Positions 17,139 through 25,983 of a DNA stretch of 64,000 nt are shown here, piece by piece (positions within the stretch are counted from its first letter, which is position 1; each line of letters opens with the position of its first letter). The notes beneath the pieces are model-generated. The model searched no databases and was not told the DNA's origin. It saw only the letters and a program-made list of their open reading frames with translations. The DNA is from CAHJXF01 sp038240015 (lineage in GTDB: Bacteria; Pseudomonadota; Gammaproteobacteria; Burkholderiales; Burkholderiaceae_D): contig JBBSEF010000007.1 in assembly GCA_038240015.1 (NCBI GenBank), positions 14,048-78,047 on the forward strand. The letters run 5' to 3'. Position numbers and translations under genes: made by a program.

Positions 17139-18365
17139 ATGATCCATTTCGTCAGAGCCTTCCTGCACAAGCGGGCCAACGCCGCGGCATTGGCTTTTGC
17201 GGCAGGAGCGGGGCTGATCGCGTGCCTGCTCGCGAACGCGGCGTGGGCGGTCGGCGATGCGCCCGGCGGACCGAAGGTCAATCAGCTCAACCTGCCGGTC
17301 GGCGTCACCAAGATTGCGTCGGACATCTACGATCTGCACACGCTGATGATGCTGATCTGTCTGGTGATCTTCTGCCTGGTGTTCGGCGTGATGTTCATCG
17401 CCATCTTCAAGCACAGGAAGTCGCTCGGACATCAGGCCGAGACCTGGCACGAGAACACCACCGTCGAAATCATCTGGACCGTCATTCCTTTCATCATCGT
17501 CATCCTGATGGTATTGCCGGCGACCAAGCTGATCGTCGAGATGAAGGACACGACCAACGCCGACCTGACGATCAAGGCGACCGGATATCAATGGCGTTGG
17601 GGATACGACTATCTGAGCGGTGAAGGCGAAGGCATCGGCTTCATCTCGAACCTCGCCACGCCGCGCGCGATGTCGGGCTTTCCGTCGGAGGGCATCACCG
17701 GCAAGCCCGCGGGCGACACCTATCTGCTCGACGTCGATAACCCGTTGGTCGTTCCGGTCAACAAGAAAGTGCGCGTGATTACTACCGCCAACGACGTGAT
17801 CCACGCCTTCGCGGTTCCACAGTTCGGCATCAAGCAGGATGCGGTTCCCGGCTTCGTGCGCGATACCTGGTTCAAGGCCGAGAAGATCGGGACTTATCGG
17901 GGGCAGTGCCAGGAGCTCTGCGGCGCCGAGCACGCCTATATGCCGATCGTCGTCAATGTCGTGTCCGCCGCCGATTACACGCAGTGGGTCGAGGGCAGGA
18001 AGAAAGAGATGGCGGCCCACCAGGACGATCCGACCAAGACGTACACGGTTGCCGAACTGACCGCGCGCGGCGAGAAGGTCTTCACCGCCAACTGCGCGGT
18101 GTGCCATCAGGCGGCGGGCACCGGCAGCACGGCGCTCGGTGCGCCCGCGCTGGTCGGCGACGCGAAGGTCCTCGGTCCGGAAGATGAACAGATCGCGGTG
18201 CTCCTGCACGGACAGAACAACGGCAAGATGCCGGCGTGGAATCAGTTGTCGGACGTCGAGATCGCGTCGGTCATCAGTTACACGCGCAATGGCTGGACCA
18301 ATGCAGGCAAGGGCAAGGACCCGGTCGTCCAGCCGTCGGACATCACCGTGGCGCGCAAGAAATAG
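17139..18365 (+). CDS. ctaC: Cytochrome c oxidase subunit II with fused cytochrome c domain
   Basis: Subunit II accepts electrons from cytochrome c at the CuA centre. The 408-residue protein has a signal/N-terminal helix, two membrane helices (LHTLMMLICLVIFCLVFGVMFIAIF and TVEIIWTVIPFIIVILMVLPA), the aromatic patch YQWRWGYDY, the CuA site in GQCQELCGAEHAYMP, and a C-terminal class I cytochrome c domain with CAVCH. That makes it a caa3-like fused subunit. Start MIHFVRAF has GGAGAA upstream. It overlaps no neighbour, and ctaD follows after 53 nt. Confidence 0.96.
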   Translation: MIHFVRAFLHKRANAAALAFAAGAGLIACLLANAAWAVGDAPGGPKVNQLNLPVGVTKIASDIYDLHTLMMLICLVIFCLVFGVMFIAIFKHRKSLGHQAETWHENTTVEIIWTVIPFIIVILMVLPATKLIVEMKDTTNADLTIKATGYQWRWGYDYLSGEGEGIGFISNLATPRAMSGFPSEGITGKPAGDTYLLDVDNPLVVPVNKKVRVITTANDVIHAFAVPQFGIKQDAVPGFVRDTWFKAEKIGTYRGQCQELCGAEHAYMPIVVNVVSAADYTQWVEGRKKEMAAHQDDPTKTYTVAELTARGEKVFTANCAVCHQAAGTGSTALGAPALVGDAKVLGPEDEQIAVLLHGQNNGKMPAWNQLSDVEIASVISYTRNGWTNAGKGKDPVVQPSDITVARKK

Positions 18366-18418
18366 CCAGTGAACATTGCGTCTCGAATTCGCATTCGACC
18401 AGACGTCTGGAGAGTCTC

Positions 18419-20035
18419 ATGAGCAGCACCGCGATCGACCCCATCCATGATCATCACGCACAAGGCGACGATCATGCGCACGACCATGCGCACGGCCGTC
18501 CCAAGGGTTGGCGTCGATGGCTGATGGCGACCAACCACAAGGACATCGGGACGCTCTACCTGTTCTTCTCGTTCACGATGCTGATGGAAGGCGGCGTGCT
18601 CGCGCTGTTGCTGCGCGCCGAGCTGTTCCAGCCGGGCTTGCAGATCGTCGATCCCGAACTGTTCAACCAGTTCACGACGATGCACGGCTTGATCATGGTG
18701 TTCGGCGCGATCATGCCGGCGTTCGTCGGCTTCGCGAACTGGCAGGTGCCGTTGATGGTGGGCGCTCCCGACATGGCGTTCGCGCGCCTGAACAACTTCA
18801 GCTTCTGGTTGTTGCCGCCCGCGGCGATCATGCTGACGCTATCGTTCTTCGTTCCCGGCGGCGCAACTGCCGCGGGCTGGACGCTCTATGCGCCGCTGTC
18901 GGTGCAGATGGGTCCGGGCATGGACCTGGCGATCTTCTCGCTGCACATCATGGGCGCGTCGTCGATCATGGGGTCGATCAACATCATCGTGACGATACTC
19001 AACATGCGCGCGCCCGGCATGACGTTGATGAAGATGCCGATGTTCGTGTGGACCTGGCTGATCACGGCCTACCTTCTGATCGCCGTGATGCCGGTGCTCG
19101 CGGGCGCGATCACGATGGTGCTGACTGACCGTCACTTCGGCACGTCGTTCTTCAACGCGGCCGGCGGCGGCGACCCGGTGATGTACCAGCACATCTTCTG
19201 GTTCTTCGGGCACCCCGAGGTCTACATCATGATCCTGCCCGCGTTCGGGATCATCTCGCAGGTGATCCCGGCCTTCGCGCGCAAACCCTTATTCGGCTAC
19301 GCGTCGATGGTGTATGCGACGTCGTCGATCGCGATTCTCTCGTTCATGGTGTGGGCGCATCACATGTTCACCACCGGCATGCCGGTGACCGGCCAGTTGT
19401 TCTTCATGTACGCAACCATGCTGATCGCCGTGCCCACGGGCGTGAAGGTGTTCAACTGGATCGCGACGATGTGGAAGGGCTCGATGACGTTCGAGACGCC
19501 GATGCTGTTCGCGATCGGCTTCCTGTTCGTCTTCACCATGGGCGGCTTCACGGGCCTGATCCTCGCGATCACGCCGATCGACATCCAGTTGCAGGACACG
19601 TATTACGTGGTCGCGCATTTTCACTACGTGCTGGTCGCCGGTTCGCTGTTTGCGATCTTCGCGGGCTTCTACTACTGGTCGCCGAAGTGGACCGGACACA
19701 TGTACAACGAGACGCGCGGCAAGATTCATTTCTGGAGCACGCTGATCTCGTTCAACGTCACGTTCTTCCCGATGCACTTCCTCGGGCTCGCCGGCATGCC
19801 GCGACGTTATGCCGACTATCCGATGCAGTTCGCGGACTTTCACCAGCTCGCGACGATCGGTGCATTCTGGTTCGGTCTGACGCAGGTTTTCTTCTTCGTC
19901 GCGATCGTGCTTCCCTGCATACGCGGCGGGGCGAAGGCTGCGGACAAGCCGTGGGAAGGCGCCGAGGGTCTCGAGTGGACGGTGCCCAGTCCCGCGCCGT
20001 TCCACACGTTCGAAACACCGCCGCACGTTCGTTGA
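18419..20035 (+). CDS. ctaD: Cytochrome c oxidase subunit I
   Basis: Subunit I holds heme a, heme a3 and CuB, the O2-reduction and proton-pumping site. The 538-residue protein contains about 12 membrane helices, the heme ligand His in TTMHGLIMVFG, the His-Tyr cross-link region in WFFGHPEVYIMILPAFG, the HH pair in MVWAHHMFTTGM and the DTYYVVAHFHYVL heme ligands. The N-terminus is histidine-rich (HDHHAQGDDHAHDHAHG), a feature seen in several betaproteobacterial homologues and possibly metal-binding. It starts after AGAGTCTC. Confidence 0.98.
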   Translation: MSSTAIDPIHDHHAQGDDHAHDHAHGRPKGWRRWLMATNHKDIGTLYLFFSFTMLMEGGVLALLLRAELFQPGLQIVDPELFNQFTTMHGLIMVFGAIMPAFVGFANWQVPLMVGAPDMAFARLNNFSFWLLPPAAIMLTLSFFVPGGATAAGWTLYAPLSVQMGPGMDLAIFSLHIMGASSIMGSINIIVTILNMRAPGMTLMKMPMFVWTWLITAYLLIAVMPVLAGAITMVLTDRHFGTSFFNAAGGGDPVMYQHIFWFFGHPEVYIMILPAFGIISQVIPAFARKPLFGYASMVYATSSIAILSFMVWAHHMFTTGMPVTGQLFFMYATMLIAVPTGVKVFNWIATMWKGSMTFETPMLFAIGFLFVFTMGGFTGLILAITPIDIQLQDTYYVVAHFHYVLVAGSLFAIFAGFYYWSPKWTGHMYNETRGKIHFWSTLISFNVTFFPMHFLGLAGMPRRYADYPMQFADFHQLATIGAFWFGLTQVFFFVAIVLPCIRGGAKAADKPWEGAEGLEWTVPSPAPFHTFETPPHVR

Positions 20036-20048
20036 TCGGCGCAGGATC

Positions 20049-20228
20049 GTGAGCGACGAACGCCGAACCGATGGGCGCGCCGATGAGTACGCAGACGAGA
20101 GCGCGCGCAAGCAAGCGCGCACACAAGCAACGCGCGCGCGCAATCGTCGAACGGCTCTCGTCCTCGCGACCATCGCGCTGGCGTTTTTCGTGGGCATCAT
20201 CGTCAAGTACACGTTGCTGAGGCATTGA
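20049..20228 (+). CDS. Small single-pass protein between ctaD and ctaG (oxidase small assembly protein type)
   Basis: This 59-codon gene starts with GTG, 13 nt after ctaD, and stops 10 nt before ctaG. The product has an Arg/Ala-rich cytoplasmic N-terminus (SARKQARTQATRARNRR) and one membrane helix (TALVLATIALAFFVGIIVKYTLL) ending in RH. Position, size and topology match the small proteins annotated as cytochrome oxidase small assembly protein in Burkholderiales. The GTG start is the most distal plausible one. An internal ATG at 20082 could also serve. Confidence 0.75.
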   Translation: MSDERRTDGRADEYADESARKQARTQATRARNRRTALVLATIALAFFVGIIVKYTLLRH

Positions 20229-20238
20229 CTCCATCAAG

Positions 20239-20841
20239 ATGAGCGACTCGCCATTCGAAGCCTTGCGGCGTCGCCTCAATCTCGCGATGTTCGGCAAGCT
20301 CGTGATCGTCACCGCGATCATGTTCGGCTTCGGCTACGCGCTCGTTCCCCTCTACAAGAAGATCTGCGAGATCACGGGCGTCAATCAACTCACGCAGACC
20401 GATACGGGCGCGGCGGCTTTTGCAAAGAGCACGCAGGTCGATCTGTCGCGTACCGTCACCATCGAGTTCGACGGCAATGCGCGCGGGCCGTGGCGCTTCA
20501 AGCCCGTGCAGAGTTCGATGCAAGTGCATCCCGGCGAGCTTGCGACGATCACCTACGAGATCGCGAACCAGCAGGACCGCGCGATGCAGGCGCAAGCGAT
20601 TCCGAGCTACATCCCGACCGCCGCGACCCAATACTTTCGCAAGCTCGAATGCTTCTGCTTCAAGCAACAGACCCTTCTGCCGCACGAGGCAAAGCAATTC
20701 CCGGTCGTCTTCGTGATCGATCCGAAGCTGCCGAAGAATGTGGACACGATCACGTTGTCGTACACCTTCTTCGAGATTGCCGGCGCTGTGGCGGCCGATG
20801 GGCCGAGCGTCAAGACGAACGTCAGGGCCGCCGGGGGCTGA
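20239..20841 (+). CDS. ctaG: Cytochrome c oxidase assembly protein CtaG/Cox11
   Basis: CtaG (Cox11) delivers copper to the CuB site of subunit I. The 200-residue protein has one N-terminal helix (LVIVTAIMFGFGYALVPLYKKICEITG) and a periplasmic Ig-like domain with the copper-binding CFCFKQQTL motif and the C-terminal LPKNVDTITLSYTFFE. Length is typical. It is followed directly by the DUF2970 gene, whose ATG begins two bases after the ctaG stop. Confidence 0.96.
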   Translation: MSDSPFEALRRRLNLAMFGKLVIVTAIMFGFGYALVPLYKKICEITGVNQLTQTDTGAAAFAKSTQVDLSRTVTIEFDGNARGPWRFKPVQSSMQVHPGELATITYEIANQQDRAMQAQAIPSYIPTAATQYFRKLECFCFKQQTLLPHEAKQFPVVFVIDPKLPKNVDTITLSYTFFEIAGAVAADGPSVKTNVRAAGG

Positions 20842-20842
20842 G

Positions 20843-21082
20843 ATGAACGAGCCAGATGGGCAGGAGGCGCGGCAAGAGGAGCGTGGGCGGCAACGGAGTC
20901 ACGCGACGTTCCGGCAAACGGCGAGTGCGGTGTTCTGGTCGTTCTTCGGCGTGCGCAAGAAGAGCGACCATGAACGCGACGCCGCGGGGCTCAACCCGGT
21001 GCATGTGGTCGTCGCGGGATTGATCGGCGCGCTGATATTCATCTTGATTCTCATATTGATCGTCAAGAGCGTCGTAAAATAA
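20843..21082 (+). CDS. DUF2970 small membrane protein
   Basis: This 79-residue protein has a hydrophilic N-terminus, a FRQTASAVFWSFFGVRKKSDHERD segment typical of DUF2970, and a single C-terminal membrane helix (VVVAGLIGALIFILILILIVKSVVK). DUF2970 genes regularly sit between ctaG and ctaE in betaproteobacteria. A role in oxidase biogenesis is inferred from context. The start is immediately after the ctaG stop. Confidence 0.82.
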   Translation: MNEPDGQEARQEERGRQRSHATFRQTASAVFWSFFGVRKKSDHERDAAGLNPVHVVVAGLIGALIFILILILIVKSVVK

Positions 21083-21127
21083 CGCGCTTTCAAAAACGCG
21101 CTTTCAAAATTCTGTGCGGAGAAATCG

Positions 21128-22030
21128 ATGAGCGGTCCAGCCGTGGCGAATGCCGCCACACAAGTTCCCAGCGATTCGCATCACAGTGGGCCGACGCGCT
21201 ACTTCGTCCCGAACCCATCGTATTGGCCGTTGCTGACCGGAACCGCGATGCTGTTCACCATGGTCGGCGCAGCGGGCTGGGTCAACGCGCAACCGTGGGG
21301 GCCCTACGTCAATCTTGCCGGCATCCTGGGCGTGCTAGTGATCCTCTATCGCTGGTTCGGCGATGCGATCGGCGAATCGGAGGGCGCCAAGTACAACCGT
21401 AGCGTAGACGGGTCGTTCCGCTGGAGCATGAGCTGGTTCATCTTCTCCGAAGTGATGTTCTTCGGAGCGTTCTTCGGTGCGCTGTTCTATGCGCGCGTGA
21501 TTTCGATGCCCGAGCTCTCGTCGCTCGACGCGCGTGTGCTGTGGCCCGACTTTGCAGGCAAGTGGCCCAGCATCGGACCGGCGGGATCGATCGAGTCGTT
21601 CACGCCGATGACGCCGTTCTGGATTCCGACGATCAACACGGCGCTGCTGTTGTCGTCGGGCGTGACGATCACGATCGCGCACCACGCGCTGCGTCACGGA
21701 GCGCGCGCGAAGACAGCACTCTGGCTGTTCCTCACGATCGCTCTCGGCGTGACGTTCCTCGGTTTTCAGATTTACGAATACGGCCATGCATATTCGGAAC
21801 TCAACCTCAAGCTGACATCGGGCATCTACGGATCGACCTTCTTCATGCTGACCGGCTTTCACGGCTTCCATGTCACGATGGGTGCGTTGATGTTGTCGGT
21901 GGTGTTGTATCGCGTGATTCGCGGCGATTTCAAACCCGACAGCCACTTCGGCTTCGAAGGCGCGGCGTGGTATTGGCACTTCGTCGACGTGGTATGGCTT
22001 GGACTTTACGTCGTCGTCTATTGGCTTTGA
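21128..22030 (+). CDS. ctaE: Cytochrome c oxidase subunit III
   Basis: Subunit III stabilises the oxidase core and its proton uptake. The 300-residue protein has seven predicted helices. Recognisable parts are RWSMSWFIFSEVMFFGAFFGALFYAR, the TPFWIPTINTALLLSSGVTITIAHHAL helix, and the C-terminal GFHGFHVTMGALMLSV and FEGAAWYWHFVDVVWLGLYVVVYW. GGAGAAATCG provides the Shine-Dalgarno. A terminator follows. Confidence 0.97.
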   Translation: MSGPAVANAATQVPSDSHHSGPTRYFVPNPSYWPLLTGTAMLFTMVGAAGWVNAQPWGPYVNLAGILGVLVILYRWFGDAIGESEGAKYNRSVDGSFRWSMSWFIFSEVMFFGAFFGALFYARVISMPELSSLDARVLWPDFAGKWPSIGPAGSIESFTPMTPFWIPTINTALLLSSGVTITIAHHALRHGARAKTALWLFLTIALGVTFLGFQIYEYGHAYSELNLKLTSGIYGSTFFMLTGFHGFHVTMGALMLSVVLYRVIRGDFKPDSHFGFEGAAWYWHFVDVVWLGLYVVVYWL

Positions 22031-22048
22031 GGCGGAAGGACGAAAAGC

Positions 22049-22076
22049 AAAACGCCGCGAATAGCGGCGTTTTTGT
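22049..22076 (+). terminator. Rho-independent terminator after ctaE
   Basis: AAACGCCGC and GCGGCGTTT form a strong stem around GAATA, followed by a T-rich run (TTTTTGTTTG). It ends the oxidase structural operon just before the minus-strand DUF2909 gene. Confidence 0.85.
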
Positions 22077-22122
22077 TTGTCGAACGATTCGGTTGTGTCG
22101 AGGTCTTTTCGAAGTGATCGCG

Positions 22123-22323
22123 CTAACGAATGCCGGTCGGCGCGATCCATCCGATTTTGTAGGCAAGCAGGATCAACAGAAACAGTGCGATCGAAAAGCC
22201 GACACGCATGGCGAGAGCCGTCACCGTGCGATCGCTCTTGCCTTGGTCTTTCATCATGAAGACCAATGCGGACGCGAGGCTTCCGATGATCAGGATGAAT
22301 GCAACGATGACGACGTAACGCAT
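22123..22323 (-). CDS. DUF2909 / twin transmembrane protein
   Basis: This 66-residue protein consists mainly of two membrane helices (YVVIVAFILIIGSLASALVFMM and VGFSIALFLLILLAYKIGW) joined by a short KDQGKSDRT loop. It matches the DUF2909 'twin transmembrane' proteins that lie antiparallel between ctaE and the SURF1 gene in Burkholderiales. Function is unknown. An oxidase-related role is suggested by position only. Confidence 0.82.
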   Translation of the reverse strand: MRYVVIVAFILIIGSLASALVFMMKDQGKSDRTVTALAMRVGFSIALFLLILLAYKIGWIAPTGIR

Positions 22324-22382
22324 GGTGCGATTATTTCACACGCGATCGGCGATCGAGCGCGTTGCACGAAGACGGGAGCGCT

Positions 22383-23183
22383 TTGAAGATTGCACGACGT
22401 GTCGGGTTCGCATTGATCGCGGGAGCACTGGCGATATCCGGAACGACCGCACTCGGCTTCTGGCAATTGCGGCGTGCTGCCGGCAAGGAAGTTCTTCAAG
22501 GCGAGATCGAGCGATCCGCACGTGCAACGCCCGCGGTGCCCGACACCGCGGCGCTTTCGCGTCCCGACACGCTGCTTCACCAACACCTTCGGTTGCGCGG
22601 CCGCTGGCTTTTAGACCACGTGGTCTATCTCGACAACCGGCCGCAGGCGGGACGCGCCGGCTTCTACGTGCTGATGGCTTTGCATATCGAGGAACCGACG
22701 CCGATAGACGTGATCGTCAATCGTGGGTGGCTGCCTCGCGACGCCAACGACCGCACCCGGATTGCACCCTACCGTACGCCGAGCGACGTGGTCACGATCA
22801 GCGGCGTGTCGCTCGCCGAAGAACCGCGTCTGCTCGAGCTTGCAGCAGAACCCGATCGAAGGCTCGGAGGCATCTGGCAGAATTTCGACTTCGATGACTA
22901 CGCACGCGTGAGTGGCCACCAGACTTTGCGACTCGTCGTCCGGCAGGACGCGACGGCTGCATCGAAGCCGGCATCGATGGCCGCAACCGCGGTCGGCGAC
23001 GCGACCGAAGTCGCGGACGGCCTCGATCGCCAATGGCCGGATCGCGGCGGCGTCCTGCAGGCCCAGATCGATCGCCACCACGGCTATGCATTTCAATGGT
23101 TCGCCCTCGCGGCAACGCTGATGGCGTTGCTGATCTATTCATTCATCCGACTTCCGAAGCATGCTCGCAAACACCCAAGCTGA
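22383..23183 (+). CDS. SURF1 family cytochrome oxidase biogenesis protein
   Basis: SURF1 (Shy1) proteins help insert heme a into oxidase subunit I. The product has an N-terminal helix with the family signature LGFWQLRRA, a periplasmic domain with GRWLLDHVVYLDNRPQAGRAGFYVLM and VNRGWLPRD, and a C-terminal helix after HHGYAFQWFALAATLMALLIYSF. A TTG at 22383 with GGGAG upstream is the preferred start. The frame permits another TTG at 22362. The 3' end overlaps the next gene by 23 nt. Confidence 0.92.
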   Translation: MKIARRVGFALIAGALAISGTTALGFWQLRRAAGKEVLQGEIERSARATPAVPDTAALSRPDTLLHQHLRLRGRWLLDHVVYLDNRPQAGRAGFYVLMALHIEEPTPIDVIVNRGWLPRDANDRTRIAPYRTPSDVVTISGVSLAEEPRLLELAAEPDRRLGGIWQNFDFDDYARVSGHQTLRLVVRQDATAASKPASMAATAVGDATEVADGLDRQWPDRGGVLQAQIDRHHGYAFQWFALAATLMALLIYSFIRLPKHARKHPS

Positions 23184-23796
23184 CGCGGCACGCCGCCGTG
23201 GTCGATGGAAGCTCTATGCGGTCGTCGCGATTTGCGCGGCGCCGGTGATCGCGTCATACCTCGTCTATTACTACGTGCGGCCTGAAGCGCGCAGCAACTA
23301 CGGCACGTTGATTGAGCCGCAGCGCCCCATGCCGGCGCTGCATCTGCAGACCCTCGATGGTCGTGGAGTCGACGGCGCGTCGCTGCGGGGAAAATGGCTG
23401 ATGGTGATGATTGCGGGCGGCGGCTGTCCTCGCGCCTGTGAAGAGCGGCTCTATCATTTGCGTCAGGTGCGCTTGACGACCGGCAAGGAGCGCGATCGCG
23501 TGGTGCGGGTGTGGTTGATTCCAGACGATGCGCCACTATCGACGATGCTGATTCGCGCGTACGACGGTACCGCGATGCTGCGCGCCGATCCGAACGAAAT
23601 CGCAGCTTGGCTCAGTGAAAATTCCGGCGCATCGAAGCTCGGCGAGCGCTCAGGCAACATCGCGGACCGTATCTCAGACCACATCTACCTGGTCGATCCG
23701 CTCGGCAATCTGATGATGCGATTTCCGATCGATGCCGATCCCAACCAGACCAGGCGAGACCTTGCCAAGTTGTTGAGGGCGTCGCGCGTCGGATAA
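23161..23796 (+). CDS. Membrane-anchored Sco/thioredoxin-fold-like protein
   Basis: This 211-residue protein has one N-terminal helix (LYAVVAICAAPVIASYLVYYYV) and a periplasmic domain with a thioredoxin-like core. It has GKWLMVMIAGGGCPRACEERLYHLRQVRL, where CPRAC occupies the position of the Sco copper site CPxxC, and a later ISDHIYLVDPLGNLMMRFP that resembles the Sco/TlpA C-terminal strand. Similar genes follow SURF1 in Burkholderiales. It may be a thiol reductase or copper chaperone for the oxidase. This is inferred. The ATG overlaps the SURF1 gene. Confidence 0.75.
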   Translation: MLANTQADAARRRGRWKLYAVVAICAAPVIASYLVYYYVRPEARSNYGTLIEPQRPMPALHLQTLDGRGVDGASLRGKWLMVMIAGGGCPRACEERLYHLRQVRLTTGKERDRVVRVWLIPDDAPLSTMLIRAYDGTAMLRADPNEIAAWLSENSGASKLGERSGNIADRISDHIYLVDPLGNLMMRFPIDADPNQTRRDLAKLLRASRVG

Positions 23797-23798
23797 CC

Positions 23799-25016
23799 AT
23801 GAACGCATTCGATCTGCTGCTGCTGGCGTTCAAGGGCATCGCCATCGCATCGTTGCCGCTTGCGCTGATCTGGATTGCGCGCTCGCCTCGCGATGATGGA
23901 GATCGTCTGCGGCGACTCGCATGGGCCACGGCCTTTTTCACTTTCGATCTGATCGTGTTCGGCGGCTTCACGCGCCTGACCGACTCGGGGCTCGGTTGTC
24001 CGGACTGGCCTGGCTGTTATGCGAAGGCCAACCCGTTCATGGCCGCTAGCGACATTCGCGCGGCCGAGGCCGCGATGCCGACCGGCCCCGTGACGATGGA
24101 CAAGGCCTGGATCGAGATGATCCATCGCTATCTCGCGATGGCGGTTGGTGTGCTGATCATCGCAATGCTGGTGGCAAGCATCGTGCGTGTCGTACGGGCG
24201 CGCCGTGATGCGAAAGCGGATGCGGCGGCGATGCGCCCCGCGTTTCCGGCGTTCGCAGCGTGGATGCTCGCGCTCGTGATCTTGCAGGGAGCGTTCGGCG
24301 CATGGACCGTCACCCAGAGACTGCAGCCCATCTTCGTCACCACGCATCTGCTGCTCGGGCTCGCGCTGCTAGGAATGTTGGTGTGGCATGCGCTGTGTTT
24401 CGAACGCGTCGAGCGTGGGTGGGCACATGCGAAGACGACTGCGTCCACGAGCATGAGGGGTATCCGCGTGCTCGCACTGATCGGCGCGGCGGTCCTCGCC
24501 ATGCAGATCGCGCTCGGCGGATGGGTCAGTGCGAACTACGCCGTGCTTGCCTGCGTCGATTTCCTTACGTGTCAGGGTGTGTGGTTTCCTAAAATGGATG
24601 TTGCCGACGGATTTCACCCGTGGCGCGAACTCGGCAAGACGGCGGAAGGCGGGTATCTGTCGGCCGAGGCCCTGACCGCGATTCACTGGGCTCATCGCAG
24701 CTTCGCGTGGATGGTTTTCATCGTGCTCGGTGCGCTGGTCTGGCAAGCGAGACGCATGACCGCTCTGATGCGGCCGGCTCTGGTGCTGGCCGCGCTGCTC
24801 GCATCGCAGTTCGCAACCGGTCTCGTCAACGTCGTGTTCGCATGGCCGCTCGTGGCCGCGGTTTTGCATAACGCGGGCGCTGCGGGTCTCGTCGTCTGTC
24901 TGGTCGTGATAAATTATCGCCTCTCGGTACTGTCGCGGCTCGATCAAGGCGCGGCTGCCCAAGTTCACCTGCGCGCCAAGGCGCGTGACCCACTGATCGA
25001 ACGGACCGCGATTTAG
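23799..25016 (+). CDS. ctaA: Heme A synthase CtaA
   Basis: CtaA oxidises the C8 methyl group of heme O to formyl, giving heme A. The 405-residue protein has eight helices in two four-helix halves, with the conserved FTRLTDSGLGCPDWPGCYAK loop carrying the cysteine pair, the EMIHRYLAMAVG histidine, the second-half cysteines in LACVDFLTCQGVWFP and the IHWAHRSFAWMVF histidine. It follows the Sco-like gene by two bases and precedes ctaB by 40 nt. Confidence 0.95.
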   Translation: MNAFDLLLLAFKGIAIASLPLALIWIARSPRDDGDRLRRLAWATAFFTFDLIVFGGFTRLTDSGLGCPDWPGCYAKANPFMAASDIRAAEAAMPTGPVTMDKAWIEMIHRYLAMAVGVLIIAMLVASIVRVVRARRDAKADAAAMRPAFPAFAAWMLALVILQGAFGAWTVTQRLQPIFVTTHLLLGLALLGMLVWHALCFERVERGWAHAKTTASTSMRGIRVLALIGAAVLAMQIALGGWVSANYAVLACVDFLTCQGVWFPKMDVADGFHPWRELGKTAEGGYLSAEALTAIHWAHRSFAWMVFIVLGALVWQARRMTALMRPALVLAALLASQFATGLVNVVFAWPLVAAVLHNAGAAGLVVCLVVINYRLSVLSRLDQGAAAQVHLRAKARDPLIERTAI

Positions 25017-25056
25017 TTCGCGCGATCATTCCTTCGACCATCGATCGATCCCGGAC

Positions 25057-25959
25057 ATGCAACGCGCTTTACAGGCCCCGATTGCCCGCAAGCTCGCGTG
25101 TTACTACGCGCTGACCAAACCAAGAGTCACGCAACTTGCGGTGTTCTGCGCGGTGATCGGCATGTTCCTCGCCGTGCCGGGCTTGCCTCCGCTCGACAAG
25201 TTGCTTGCGGCAACCATCGGTATCTGGCTGCTCGCGGGCGCGGCCTTCGCGGTCAATTGCCTCGTCGAGCGCGAACTCGACGCGCGCATGGCGCGCACTG
25301 CCCGACGCGCGTCTGCATCGGGCGCGTTGTCCGCATTTGAAATATTGCTCGGGTCGGGTCTGCTCGGTGGGGTGGGCATGCTGGTGCTCTTGAAGTTCGT
25401 CAACCCGTTGACGATGTGGCTGACCTTCGCGACCTTCGTCGGCTATGCGGTGGTCTACACGATGCTGCTCAAACCGATGACACCGCAGAACATCGTGATC
25501 GGCGGCGCGTCGGGCGCGATGCCTCCGGCGCTGGGCTGGGCGGCGATGGCCGATCAAGTGCCCGCGCAAGCGTGGGTGCTGGTGCTGATCATTTTCGTAT
25601 GGACGCCGCCGCACTTCTGGGCGCTCGCGCTCTATCGAACCGAGGACTTCCGCAAGTCGGGGCTGCCGATGTTGCCGATCACGCATGGTTCGCGGTACAC
25701 GCGGCTTCACATCCTGCTCTATACCGTTGCGCTCGTCGGGACGACGTTGTTGCCCTTCGCATTGCGCATGAGCGGGTGGCCATACCTCGTCGCGGCAATG
25801 GCGCTTGGCGCACAATTTGTGCGGCTGTCGTGGTCGATCTGGCGCTCGCCGTCGGATGAGCAAGCCAATCGGCTGGCACGTCGCACCTTCCGTTACTCGA
25901 TCGTCTACTTGTCGTTGCTGTTCGCGGCGCTGCTGGTCGATCATTACCTGATCGGGTGA
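25057..25959 (+). CDS. ctaB: Protoheme IX farnesyltransferase (heme O synthase)
   Basis: CtaB farnesylates protoheme IX to heme O, the substrate of CtaA. This 300-residue UbiA-family protein has about nine helices, ALTKPRVTQLAVFCAVIGMFL at the N-terminus, the prenyl-diphosphate-binding NCLVERELDARMARTARR (DxxxD-type) motif, the MTPQNIVIGGASGAMPPALGWAA loop, and YRTEDFRKSGLPMLP. Length and context are standard. Confidence 0.96.
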   Translation: MQRALQAPIARKLACYYALTKPRVTQLAVFCAVIGMFLAVPGLPPLDKLLAATIGIWLLAGAAFAVNCLVERELDARMARTARRASASGALSAFEILLGSGLLGGVGMLVLLKFVNPLTMWLTFATFVGYAVVYTMLLKPMTPQNIVIGGASGAMPPALGWAAMADQVPAQAWVLVLIIFVWTPPHFWALALYRTEDFRKSGLPMLPITHGSRYTRLHILLYTVALVGTTLLPFALRMSGWPYLVAAMALGAQFVRLSWSIWRSPSDEQANRLARRTFRYSIVYLSLLFAALLVDHYLIG

Positions 25960-25983
25960 GCGCGTGATGCATCGAGAACACCA

